Positions 1 through 5,815 are shown, counted from the stretch's first letter. The stretch is 6,021 nt of DNA from Thermoplasmatota archaeon (GCA_022848835.1 JAJISG010000091.1:1-6021), one strand, 5' to 3'. Numbers and translations: made by a program. Notes: generated from the letters alone by a model not told the origin.

Positions 1-142
1 GAGGGTCTCAGTGGGAGCGGTGACCCCGAGGGATGTAGGGACAGGGTCGTCACACACGACTAGGCGTAGCGGCCAGGCTCTTTTGGTCTTTCCTTGCGAA
101 AAATATGCAATTTACGTAGGGGAATCCTCCTGTGCGGGGACT
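1..142. other. Left edge, unresolved short open frames
   Basis: No gene can be called with confidence here. On the plus strand the frame from base 1 is open for 20 codons and ends at TAG 61-63, which would be the 3' end of a gene convergent with the regulator. On the minus strand the exactly complementary frame is open from about base 111 to the edge. Its only standard start is GTG at 57-55, giving VCDDPVPTSLGVTAPTETL with no family I recognise. Because the two frames share codon boundaries, codon composition cannot separate them. The pyrimidine-rich stretch at about 78-94, just after the plus-strand TAG, slightly favours the end of a convergent plus-strand gene. The rest looks intergenic and includes an ATTTACGTA sequence at 110-118. 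Confidence 0.3.
96..107 (-). terminator. Candidate T-tract terminator of the regulator gene
   Basis: On the minus strand a run of five T (99-103) in an AT-rich context lies about 40 nt past the TAG stop of the regulator gene. Archaeal RNA polymerase commonly terminates at T-rich tracts without a strong hairpin, and I see no clear stem immediately before this one. The same bases could also serve as an AT-rich promoter element for a minus-strand gene at the left edge. Confidence 0.3.
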
Positions 143-1174
143 CTACCGGTAAGCCGTCGCTTTCTGGAAGGCCACCTCAGCCACGCTCGCAGCTTGCCTC
201 GCCACCCTTCGCATGACCTCCAGGATGCTGCTGACCGATAGACAGGCGCCGCACCCTTCCTTTCCCGTTTCAGACTTGCTGACGAAGTCCCTGACCTCCC
301 TCATCCTCTCCTCCAGCCTCTGCAAGGAGAACAGGCACTCGCCAGCGGCATGTAGATCGTTCTTGGTGAAGGCGAAGAGGCCACTGTCGCAGACGGAGAT
401 TACGGCATTTCCAATCTCCACGCACTCCAGCAAGGCCGACCTGCTGACCTTCAACTTCGGGAGGCTGGAGACGAGTTCAATCAGGTCACGGCATGTTTCG
501 GCCATGCTCTTGAGGTGTTGAGCGCAGATAGCGTAGCTGACGGCGTCGGAGGCGTCAATCCTCAACCTGTCCGCCAACGATGGCGCCTGAACGATCATCC
601 TCTGCTGCTTGAGGACAATCCAGGACAGCCTCTCCACATCCTGCAGCCTTGTGAAGGACTCTGTCAACTGATCGCCGTCCCTCCTCAAGAGACCGTCGAC
701 GATGCGCACCAGAGCGAACCGTAGGAGGGAGTACATCCTCTCAAGGGCCATGGTGATGGAGAACCTCGTGGGATCTATGATGTCCTCCAGCACTGCCCTG
801 CTCTCCGTCTCCTGAACAAGCTCTAGACCTGACACCTTTCGTGGTATCTCCCGGAGGACATCCATGGCTTCGGAATCTATCCTCGGCTGGCAACGGACCT
901 CGATGGTGTTGTATCCGGCCAGGTAGAGGCCGATGAGACGTCGTTGCAGGTCGTCCGCCAGAAGCCCTTCCGGGTTCACCGTGGCCTTCTTCTCAGGGGG
1001 TGGATGAGCTGACTTAGACCTCATGAGGAGGTTCCCCTCGCTCGTTAGGTCTAAGGAGACGAAGTCGCCGGGTTGGAGACCGAGCTTGGCTACCCATCGC
1101 TTCGGGATTGAAACGGTGTAGGTGCTCCCCCCCAGAACCTGTATCTTCCGAGACTCGCTGCCGGAAGAGGGCAC
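143..1174 (-). CDS. AbrB-domain / PhoU-like transcriptional regulator
   Basis: This 343-residue protein joins a SpoVT/AbrB-type DNA-binding domain (about residues 9-52, with RKIQVLGGSTYTVSIPKRWV and LGLQPGD) to a long helical region of PhoU type (about 125-340). The junction has the motif VLEDIIDPTRFSI at 128-140, typical of archaeal PhoU-domain regulators. Such proteins are generally annotated as phosphate-uptake regulators, but few have been tested, and the ligand here is unknown. The family usually binds DNA as a dimer through the AbrB fold. The protein has about eight cysteines, including C308-G-A-C311 near the C-terminus, which could bind metal or sense redox state; that is inference. 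The start is GTG at 1174-1172, supported by a TATA element about 26 nt upstream that would give a leaderless mRNA. The gene is divergent from mobA and the Moco operon with no phosphate genes in view, so a role in controlling cofactor genes is plausible but unproven. Confidence 0.85.
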   Translation of the reverse strand: MPSSGSESRKIQVLGGSTYTVSIPKRWVAKLGLQPGDFVSLDLTSEGNLLMRSKSAHPPPEKKATVNPEGLLADDLQRRLIGLYLAGYNTIEVRCQPRIDSEAMDVLREIPRKVSGLELVQETESRAVLEDIIDPTRFSITMALERMYSLLRFALVRIVDGLLRRDGDQLTESFTRLQDVERLSWIVLKQQRMIVQAPSLADRLRIDASDAVSYAICAQHLKSMAETCRDLIELVSSLPKLKVSRSALLECVEIGNAVISVCDSGLFAFTKNDLHAAGECLFSLQRLEERMREVRDFVSKSETGKEGCGACLSVSSILEVMRRVARQAASVAEVAFQKATAYR

Positions 1175-1196
1175 AGAGCCGGATGGTCAAGTAGAG

Positions 1197-1205
1197 TATA
1201 AATAT
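1197..1205 (-). promoter_or_regulatory. TATA box of the regulator gene, leaderless promoter
   Basis: On the minus strand this reads ATATTTATA, close to the archaeal TATA consensus. Its centre is about 26 nt upstream of the G of the GTG start at 1174, the normal distance from TATA box to transcription start in archaea. The mRNA would therefore begin at or within a base or two of the start codon. No Shine-Dalgarno sequence precedes the GTG, which fits. TBP can bind near-symmetric elements in either direction, so this element might also serve mobA. Confidence 0.65.
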
Positions 1206-1218
1206 GAATTCTATAGAG

Positions 1219-1246
1219 TCTTAGGAGAAATGTCTTACGAGAAATC
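1219..1246 (+). repeat. 14-bp tandem direct repeat, candidate operator
   Basis: Two directly adjacent 14-bp units, TCTTAGGAGAAATG (1219-1232) and TCTTACGAGAAATC (1233-1246), match at 12 of 14 positions. They sit in the divergent intergenic region between the regulator and mobA. An 8-bp palindrome TCTATAGA (1210-1217) lies immediately to the left and could be a TATA-like element. If mobA transcription starts about 25 nt downstream of either AT-rich element (1197-1205 or 1210-1217), its start would fall within the repeat. For the regulator, the repeat lies upstream of the TATA box. Binding by a transcription factor is inferred from position and repetition only. Confidence 0.6.
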
Positions 1247-1278
1247 ATACCCCCCTCAATATATGTTCGGCACACCTC

Positions 1279-1887
1279 ATGACACGAATATCGGGAGTGG
1301 TCCTCGCCGGTGGAAGAGGAAGAAGGCTCGGATCCTATAAGGCGACGGTCCTCCTAGGGGGGGAGCCGCTCGTCCTCCGGCCGCTGAGGGTACTGCAACA
1401 GCTGTCTACCAATGTTCTGATTGCCCACGGTGGGGAGGAGCAGCGGCGGGCATTGGAGGCTCTCCACCTGAGGGCCAGACTCGTGGCGGACAGTGGGGAG
1501 GGGCCCCTGGGAGGCCTGCTGTCCACCTTCCGGGTCGCTGGGGGGAAATGGGTCCTGGTGGCGCCGTGTGATGCACCCTTTGTGTCCAGGGAGCTCTACG
1601 TGGAGTTGCTAGCACGAGCGCAGGGGGCAGAGGGTTCGGTTCCTCGGCTCCGGGGGAGGGAGAACCCCGTGATCGCAGTCTATCGAAGGGACGTCTTCTT
1701 GAGAGCCGCTCAGGGGGTCGTGGAGGAGGGAAATCAGTCCATGATGGAACTGCTGCCCAGGCTGAGGCTGTCTTACCTGGAGGAGGAGACGCTGAGGGAG
1801 ATGCCTTACGGCCTCAGCTGCATCCTCGATGTGGACAGCCCTGAGGATCTGGAGAGAGCGGAGGCGGTCCTGAGATCTCTCCCCTAG
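1279..1887 (+). CDS. mobA: Molybdenum cofactor guanylyltransferase
   Basis: MobA transfers GMP from GTP to metal-bound molybdopterin, forming the guanine dinucleotide cofactor used by DMSO-reductase-type Mo/W enzymes. The 202 residues match the family length and carry its nucleotidyltransferase signatures: LAGGRGRRLG at 9-18 with K21 for the GTP phosphates, GPLGG at 75-79, the metal-binding PCDAPF at 96-101, RENPV at 127-131, and DVDSPEDL at 184-191, which stands in for the usual NTPEDL-like motif. The ATG at 1279 keeps the full first beta strand; GTG 1297 would remove it. No Shine-Dalgarno sequence precedes the ATG, so the transcript may be leaderless or have an unusual leader. The gene is 166 nt from moaA and probably forms its own unit. 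A related MobA-like nucleotidyltransferase using CTP is a less likely alternative given the surrounding genes. Confidence 0.85.
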   Translation: MTRISGVVLAGGRGRRLGSYKATVLLGGEPLVLRPLRVLQQLSTNVLIAHGGEEQRRALEALHLRARLVADSGEGPLGGLLSTFRVAGGKWVLVAPCDAPFVSRELYVELLARAQGAEGSVPRLRGRENPVIAVYRRDVFLRAAQGVVEEGNQSMMELLPRLRLSYLEEETLREMPYGLSCILDVDSPEDLERAEAVLRSLP

Positions 1888-2053
1888 TTCGAACCCATCG
1901 AATCGCGGCCTGCAACTCCTCTCGAAAGTGCGTGGTTGATATCCCCACGCCCGGGACCTCTCTCCTCGGGAGAATTGGAATGCCGGATGCCTCAAGACTT
2001 CAGCGAACCGATTTACGTAAATTCTGTAACACTGTCACGAAACCCTTATCTGA
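1888..2053 (+). other. Intergenic region between mobA and moaA
   Basis: This 166-nt gap has no credible gene. It contains two small stem-loops. One pairs GCGTGG (1930-1935) with CCACGC (1945-1950) around a 9-nt loop; the other pairs TCTCC (1961-1965) with GGAGA (1969-1973) around a 3-nt loop. Neither is followed by a T-run, so neither is a good intrinsic terminator. They would lie in the 3' part of a mobA transcript and upstream of the likely moaA promoter. A perfect 12-bp palindrome lies at 2011-2022. I searched for a tRNA because of TTCGAAC near 1888, but no T-arm stem pairs around it. Confidence 0.5.
2011..2022. promoter_or_regulatory. Palindrome ATTTACGTAAAT, candidate operator or promoter of the moa operon
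   Basis: ATTTACGTAAAT is its own reverse complement over 12 bases. It is the most AT-rich element upstream of moaA, so it may include the TATA box; a start about 25 nt downstream of its centre would fall near 2042 and leave a leader of about 12 nt. A two-fold symmetric site overlapping or flanking a core promoter is a common arrangement for repression. Nine bases of it, ATTTACGTA, recur at 110-118. The identity of any binding protein is unknown. Confidence 0.45.
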
Positions 2054-3004
2054 ATGTCGCTCCATCCTCCAGGCGTGAGGGACCCTTTCGGTCGGGAGAC
2101 GACTAACCTTCGCATCTCCCTGAATAGGGTGTGCAACGTCGGCTGCTTTTTCTGTCACATGGAGGGTCAGCCTCCGAATCAATACGACCTGACAGCCGAG
2201 GAGCTGGAGAGGGTAGTGAGGACGGCCGTCCGGTTGGGGGTGAGAAAGGTGAAGCTGAGCGGGGGAGAGCCCACTCTTCGCCGAGACATTAAGGAGATCG
2301 TGACCCGTCTCAGACCTCACCTAGAGGAGCTGTCCATGACGACCAACGGCTCCCTGTTGTCAAAACTGGCACGTCCTCTCAGGCAGGCAGGCTTGGATAG
2401 GATCAATCTCAGCCTCCATACTCTGAAGAGGGACACCTACAAGGCGATAACGGGAGTGGACCTGCTACCAAGGGTGCTCGAGGGTTTGAACGCAGCCCTG
2501 GAGGCCGGCTTCAGCGCCGTGAAAATCAACATGGTCCTACTCAAAGGTGTTAACGAATCCGAGGTATGGGACCTGATGGACTTCGCGGCGGAGAAGGGAG
2601 CCATACTACAGGTGATAGAGCTGCAGGGACCCCTTCATGAACTGGATGCACCCTCCTTCTGGGAGAGATATGTCCCCGTGAAGCCCTTGGAGGACGAGCT
2701 TAGGAGACAGGGAGTACTGGTGGGCAAGAATGAACTCCACGACCGTCCCCAATATCGTGTCCCGGCTAACGGGAGCTCCTTAGTGGTTGAGTTAGTGGGC
2801 CCGATGTTCAACCCCTCCTTCTGCGATGGCTGTTACCGCATCCGCCTTACCGCTGATGGGAGGGTGAAGACCTGTCTCTTCGACGAGAGGGCAGAGGTAA
2901 ACCTCAAGGCAGCCATGACCACGGGCGCGTCGGATGAGGAACTTGTCACTCTCCTAGCCAAGGCAATCCATTCCCGGGAGCCATACTGGAGGGAGGATGC
3001 TTGA
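2054..3004 (+). CDS. moaA: GTP 3',8-cyclase (radical SAM)
   Basis: MoaA carries out the first step of Moco synthesis, the radical rearrangement of GTP to 3',8-cyclo-GTP, which MoaC then converts to cyclic pyranopterin monophosphate. The N-terminal cluster motif C27-x3-C31-x2-C34 binds the SAM [4Fe-4S] cluster. GGEP is at 70-73, and the C-terminal cluster motif C257-x2-C260-x13-C274 lies in FCDGCYRIRLTADG. FGR at 12-14 and LRIS at 19-22 are family hallmarks. The 316-residue protein ends in SREPYWREDA and lacks the double-glycine tail of bacterial and human MoaA. An in-frame TGA directly abuts the ATG at 2054, so no longer start is possible. GTG at 2075 (residue 8) is a credible shorter start, since it would give MRDPFGR. 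Neither start has a Shine-Dalgarno sequence, as expected for the first gene of an archaeal operon. Confidence 0.95.
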   Translation: MSLHPPGVRDPFGRETTNLRISLNRVCNVGCFFCHMEGQPPNQYDLTAEELERVVRTAVRLGVRKVKLSGGEPTLRRDIKEIVTRLRPHLEELSMTTNGSLLSKLARPLRQAGLDRINLSLHTLKRDTYKAITGVDLLPRVLEGLNAALEAGFSAVKINMVLLKGVNESEVWDLMDFAAEKGAILQVIELQGPLHELDAPSFWERYVPVKPLEDELRRQGVLVGKNELHDRPQYRVPANGSSLVVELVGPMFNPSFCDGCYRIRLTADGRVKTCLFDERAEVNLKAAMTTGASDEELVTLLAKAIHSREPYWREDA

Positions 3005-3243
3005 AGGTCAAGGTGAGGTTGTTCGCATCCTTGAGGGAGGAGGTTGGCCAGGAGCTGGTAGAGCTGGAAGTGCCTGATCAGTGCTCCGTTGACTCCCTGC
3101 TGAAGGTCTTCACCTCCCTCTATCCCAAGACGGAGGGGCTTGGTCCCGTCCTTGTGGCCGTGAACCAGGAGGTCGGCGACCTGGGGACCTTGGTGAGGGA
3201 GGAGGACGAGGTCGTCCTGTTGCCGCCTGTGAGCGGGGGATGA
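3001..3243 (+). CDS. moaD: Molybdopterin synthase sulfur carrier subunit
   Basis: MoaD is a small ubiquitin-fold protein. Its C-terminal glycine is adenylated by an E1-like enzyme and converted to a thiocarboxylate, the sulfur donor for the MPT dithiolene. The 80 residues are the usual length, with the typical VAVNQE loop near 52-57 and the ending LLPPVSGG, whose Gly-Gly is essential and sits exactly at the C-terminus. The start is TTG, overlapping the moaA TGA stop by four bases (TTGA). A strong Shine-Dalgarno sequence, GGAGGGAGG (2988-2996), is four bases upstream and supports this start. The activating enzyme is not in the window. Archaeal MoaD-like proteins can also act as SAMP-type protein modifiers, but the moaE neighbour favours MPT synthase. 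Confidence 0.93.
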   Translation: MKVKVRLFASLREEVGQELVELEVPDQCSVDSLLKVFTSLYPKTEGLGPVLVAVNQEVGDLGTLVREEDEVVLLPPVSGG

Positions 3244-3244
3244 A

Positions 3245-3676
3245 GTGAAGAGAATCGTGGAGGAGGACTTCGACGTGGCCTCCGTCCTCCAGGAGCTCAG
3301 ACACCCTGAGGAGGGAGCCTTGGCCCTCTTCTTCGGCTCTGTCCGAGACAACTCCGCTGGGAAGTCTGTCAGGCGCCTTCGATACGAGGTCTACAGGGAG
3401 ATGGCTGAGGCCTACATCCGGCGCATCGAGGAGGAGGTGCGGAAGGAGGTGGGAGTGCGAAGAGTCCTAGTCCTCCACCGAACAGGAGATCTGGCTCCGG
3501 GGGAGAGGACGATCATGGTGGCCGCAGTGTCCCGTCACCGCCAGGAGGCCTTTGAAGCCTGCCGCAAGGCGCTAGAGAGGGTCAAGGCCGAAGCCCCTAT
3601 CTGGAAGAAGGAGGTCTACGAAAGCGGGGAAGCCTGGGTGAGACATCGTAACACAGACACACACCAGGAAGATTGA
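3245..3676 (+). CDS. moaE: Molybdopterin synthase catalytic subunit
   Basis: MoaE is the large subunit of MPT synthase. A MoaE dimer with two MoaD tails converts cyclic pyranopterin monophosphate to molybdopterin. In the 143 residues one sees FFGSVRD at 29-35, YEVYREMA at 47-54, HRTGDLAPGE at 78-87, SRHR at 96-99 and APIWKKE at 117-123. K114 and K121 have the same 7-residue spacing as the catalytic K119 and K126 of E. coli MoaE and sit in the same motif. The start is GTG, one base after the moaD stop, with a G-rich sequence (3235-3240) as a weak ribosome-binding site. This near-contact suggests coupled translation of the two subunits. The C-terminal tail after about residue 132 is polar and not conserved. 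Confidence 0.95.
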   Translation: MKRIVEEDFDVASVLQELRHPEEGALALFFGSVRDNSAGKSVRRLRYEVYREMAEAYIRRIEEEVRKEVGVRRVLVLHRTGDLAPGERTIMVAAVSRHRQEAFEACRKALERVKAEAPIWKKEVYESGEAWVRHRNTDTHQED

Positions 3677-3688
3677 GGCGGTAGTTAG

Positions 3689-4132
3689 ATGGCTGAGATG
3701 GTAGACGTAGGGGGAAAGGAGATTGTTTCCAGGTCTGCTACCGCCTCTGGGGTGATTCGCCTTCGGCAGGAGACCTTGGCAGTCATCGCCGCCGGGAAGG
3801 TGGAGAAAGGGGATGTCCTCCAGGCGGCGACCCTGGCAGCCATCCAAGGGGCCAAACGGGCTTGGGAGCTCATTCCGCTCTGCCATCCCCTTCGTCTGGA
3901 CTCTGTCAGACCGGAGGTCTCCTTGGGCGAGGAGGAGATCGTCCTCCGCTGCACGGTTACCGCGATGGAGAGGACGGGAGTGGAGATGGAGGCTCTCATG
4001 GCCGTAACTCTCGGCCTTCTTACGGTATGGGACATGGTAAAGGCTCTTGAGAAGGACTCGGCCGGGCAGTATCCCACGACCAGGATCGTGGAGGTGAAGG
4101 TGGAGGAGAAGAGGGTGGAGCATGGGGGTTGA
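3689..4132 (+). CDS. moaC: Cyclic pyranopterin monophosphate synthase
   Basis: MoaC converts 3',8-cyclo-GTP, made by MoaA, to cyclic pyranopterin monophosphate. The 147-residue protein keeps the family's catalytic residues: K40 (in EKGDVL), H66 (in LCHPL), D115 and K118 (in TVWDMVK), which by motif match K51, H77, D128 and K131 of E. coli MoaC. MVDVG at 4-8 and TGVEMEAL at 96-103 are also typical. The C-terminus reads GQYPTTRIVEVKVEEKRV instead of the bacterial GGKSG ending; I recall this as the usual archaeal form. The ATG at 3689 is 12 nt past the moaE stop, with GAGGCGG (3675-3681) as a moderate Shine-Dalgarno sequence. The last 11 bases overlap moaB in another frame. Confidence 0.95.
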   Translation: MAEMVDVGGKEIVSRSATASGVIRLRQETLAVIAAGKVEKGDVLQAATLAAIQGAKRAWELIPLCHPLRLDSVRPEVSLGEEEIVLRCTVTAMERTGVEMEALMAVTLGLLTVWDMVKALEKDSAGQYPTTRIVEVKVEEKRVEHGG

Positions 4133-4625
4133 GGAGCACCGAAGGCGTGGGCCTAAGTCCGTAGGCTTTGCCGTCATCACCGTCAGCGATACCAGAACGG
4201 CCGAGAACGACGAGACGGGGCATCTCCTCCGCGATATGCTCGAGAGGGCCGGCCACCATCAGGATGTTTATCTCGTAGTTAGGGACAGGTTAGAGGAGGT
4301 CCAGGGGGCCGTCCGGAAGGCCTTGCAGTCCCCTGGCGTGAACTTAGTCCTGCTCAACGGAGGCACGGGCATCTCCAAAAGGGACATTACTGTCGAGGCT
4401 CTGGAACCGCTCATAGACAAGCCGCTGCCAGGCTTCGGAGAGCTGTTCCGGAACATCAGTTTCAGGGACATTGGCCCCGCCGCCATGCTCAGCAGGGCCC
4501 TGGCCGGGACGTCCCGGGATAAACTCATCGTCGCCCTTCCCGGCTCCACCGCGGCCGCTCGTCTCGCTACCGAAAAGCTGATTCTGCCGGAGTTAGGACA
4601 CCTTATCTGGGAGGTGAGTAGATGA
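4122..4625 (+). CDS. moaB: MoaB/Mog family molybdopterin adenylyltransferase
   Basis: The 167 residues form a MoCF/MogA-like fold: SDTR at 22-25, the glycine-rich MPT-binding NGGTG at 79-83, RDIT at 87-90, PGFGELFR at 103-110, LSRALAG at 123-129 and LPGS at 139-142. In archaea lacking a separate MogA, MoaB of this type (studied in Pyrococcus furiosus) adenylylates molybdopterin, preparing it for metal insertion by MoeA. In E. coli, by contrast, MoaB is dispensable. Being next to moeA, with no mogA in view, supports the adenylyltransferase role. The ATG at 4122 lies inside moaC (11-nt overlap) and follows GGTGGAG (4114-4120). The first 12 residues are basic, variable and not needed for the fold, but no other convincing start exists before the conserved core. 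Confidence 0.93.
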   Translation: MGVEEHRRRGPKSVGFAVITVSDTRTAENDETGHLLRDMLERAGHHQDVYLVVRDRLEEVQGAVRKALQSPGVNLVLLNGGTGISKRDITVEALEPLIDKPLPGFGELFRNISFRDIGPAAMLSRALAGTSRDKLIVALPGSTAAARLATEKLILPELGHLIWEVSR

Positions 4626-5815
4626 GGCCTTTCAAGCATCTGATAACCCTGGAAAAGGCCATCGATATAGCCCTCGGGGCAGTGAGACAGGTGAATCGAG
4701 TGGAGGAGGTTCCCCTTTGGCAGGCGGTCGGTCGAGTACTGGCCGGGGATATCGTGGCGCGCCTGGACGTTCCGGCCTTCGACAAGGCTGCCATGGACGG
4801 TTTCGCGCTTCGGTCGGAGGACACCCGTGGAGGGGCTACAGAAGAGGTGAGGCTCCACGTGTTGGCGAAGTCCCACGCTGGGGAGCCGTATGGAGGCGTT
4901 GTCGCCGCTGGGGAGTGCGTGGAGGTGGCTACCGGATCGTCGGTCCCTCAAGGGTGCGATTCTGTCATCGAGGTCGAGACAGTGGAGCTGGAGGGGTCTG
5001 AGATCTCACTCAGTAAGGAGGTGGTGCCCGGACGAAACGTCTCGCCCCGAGGCGAGGACATCAGGAAGGGGGACAAGCTCGTCTTGGAGGGAACGACCCT
5101 GGCGCCGGGACATCTGGGTGCGATATCCGCCCTCGGTCTCGTGAATGTCGGGGTTTTCGAGAGGCCCAGCGTGGCGATTTTTGCCACTGGCCGAGAGGTC
5201 CGAAGGAGTGGTCCCTTGGGTCCAGGCGAGGTCTACGACGCCAACTCCTACTCCCTGGCCGGCCTGATTCAGGAAAACGGCGGCGCAGTCCGCATCTTTG
5301 ACCCCGTGCCTGACGAGTTTGATGAGATCAAGACCGCAGTGGCCCAGGCTCGAGAACAGGACATGGTCGTCCTTTCCGGCAGTACCTCAGTCGGTGAGAG
5401 GGACTTCCTCAGGGATGCAGCCGCCTCCCTAGGAGAGGTACTCTTCCATGGAGTAGCGGCCAAGCCTGGAAAGCCCCTTCTGCTAGCCCAGGTCGGCAAT
5501 GGCCTCGTCTTCGGAATGCCAGGGTTCCCCGCTTCCTGCCTGCTCGTGGCTTATCATGTCCTCCTGCCGGTCTTGAGGAAGATGGCCAGGCTGCCAACGG
5601 ATCTAGGGAAGGCCAGTTCTATTCTGGGTGAGGACATGCCCGTGAAGGACGACAAGACCCAGCTAGTCACCGTCCACATAGAGGCCGGAAGGGCATACAG
5701 AGCCTTCAGGAAGGCCGGGAGCATCACCAGCGTCTCCAGAGGAGAGGGCTACGTGGTCATCCCCGACGGGCAGAAGCTCAATGAGGGGGAGTCTGTAGAG
5801 GTAATCCTCTTCTGA
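4622..5815 (+). CDS. moeA: Molybdopterin molybdenumtransferase
   Basis: MoeA uses adenylylated molybdopterin and molybdate (or tungstate) to insert the metal and release AMP. The 397 residues are close to the 411 of E. coli MoeA. Motifs run in the expected order: DVPAFDKAAMDG at 49-60 with D59 in the position of the essential E. coli D59, ATGSSVPQG at 103-111, GEDIRKGD at 144-151, ATGREV at 188-193, GEVYDANSYSL at 202-212, SGSTSVGERDF at 252-262, then KPGKP and GMPGFPAS. The end, SVSRGEGYVVIPDG followed by GESVEVILF, is the C-terminal beta domain. The usual SGGVSVG is SGSTSVG here, a mild departure. There is no extra C-terminal periplasmic-binding-like domain, which some archaeal MoeA proteins carry. 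The start overlaps the moaB stop (ATGA), and a near-perfect Shine-Dalgarno sequence GGAGGTGA (4610-4617) sits four bases upstream. Confidence 0.96.
   Translation: MRPFKHLITLEKAIDIALGAVRQVNRVEEVPLWQAVGRVLAGDIVARLDVPAFDKAAMDGFALRSEDTRGGATEEVRLHVLAKSHAGEPYGGVVAAGECVEVATGSSVPQGCDSVIEVETVELEGSEISLSKEVVPGRNVSPRGEDIRKGDKLVLEGTTLAPGHLGAISALGLVNVGVFERPSVAIFATGREVRRSGPLGPGEVYDANSYSLAGLIQENGGAVRIFDPVPDEFDEIKTAVAQAREQDMVVLSGSTSVGERDFLRDAAASLGEVLFHGVAAKPGKPLLLAQVGNGLVFGMPGFPASCLLVAYHVLLPVLRKMARLPTDLGKASSILGEDMPVKDDKTQLVTVHIEAGRAYRAFRKAGSITSVSRGEGYVVIPDGQKLNEGESVEVILF

Noticed and set aside
1230..1340. Short plus-strand frame from ATG 1230 (36 codons) overlapping the mobA start, possible upstream ORF
   Set aside because: GGAG is only two bases from the ATG, too close for a working ribosome-binding site. 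The peptide is low-complexity basic sequence, and the frame lies over the tandem repeat and the mobA start.
1880..1905. TTCGAAC near the mobA stop, resembling the T-loop of a tRNA
   Set aside because: The flanking bases do not form a five-base T-stem on either strand, and no acceptor or anticodon stems can be placed around it.
1609..1995. 128-codon frame on the minus strand across the mobA 3' end and the intergenic gap
   Set aside because: It is mostly antisense to the conserved C-terminal half of mobA and resembles no family. The composition explains its openness.
3572..4180. 202-codon minus-strand frame antisense to moaE, moaC and moaB
   Set aside because: The plus-strand genes carry intact catalytic motifs throughout, and the antisense product is rich in L, H and P with no domain signal. 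It is a high-GC shadow.
4268..4951. 227-codon minus-strand frame antisense to moaB and moeA
   Set aside because: It lies opposite fully conserved MoaB and MoeA motifs, has no plausible start context and has no recognisable domain.
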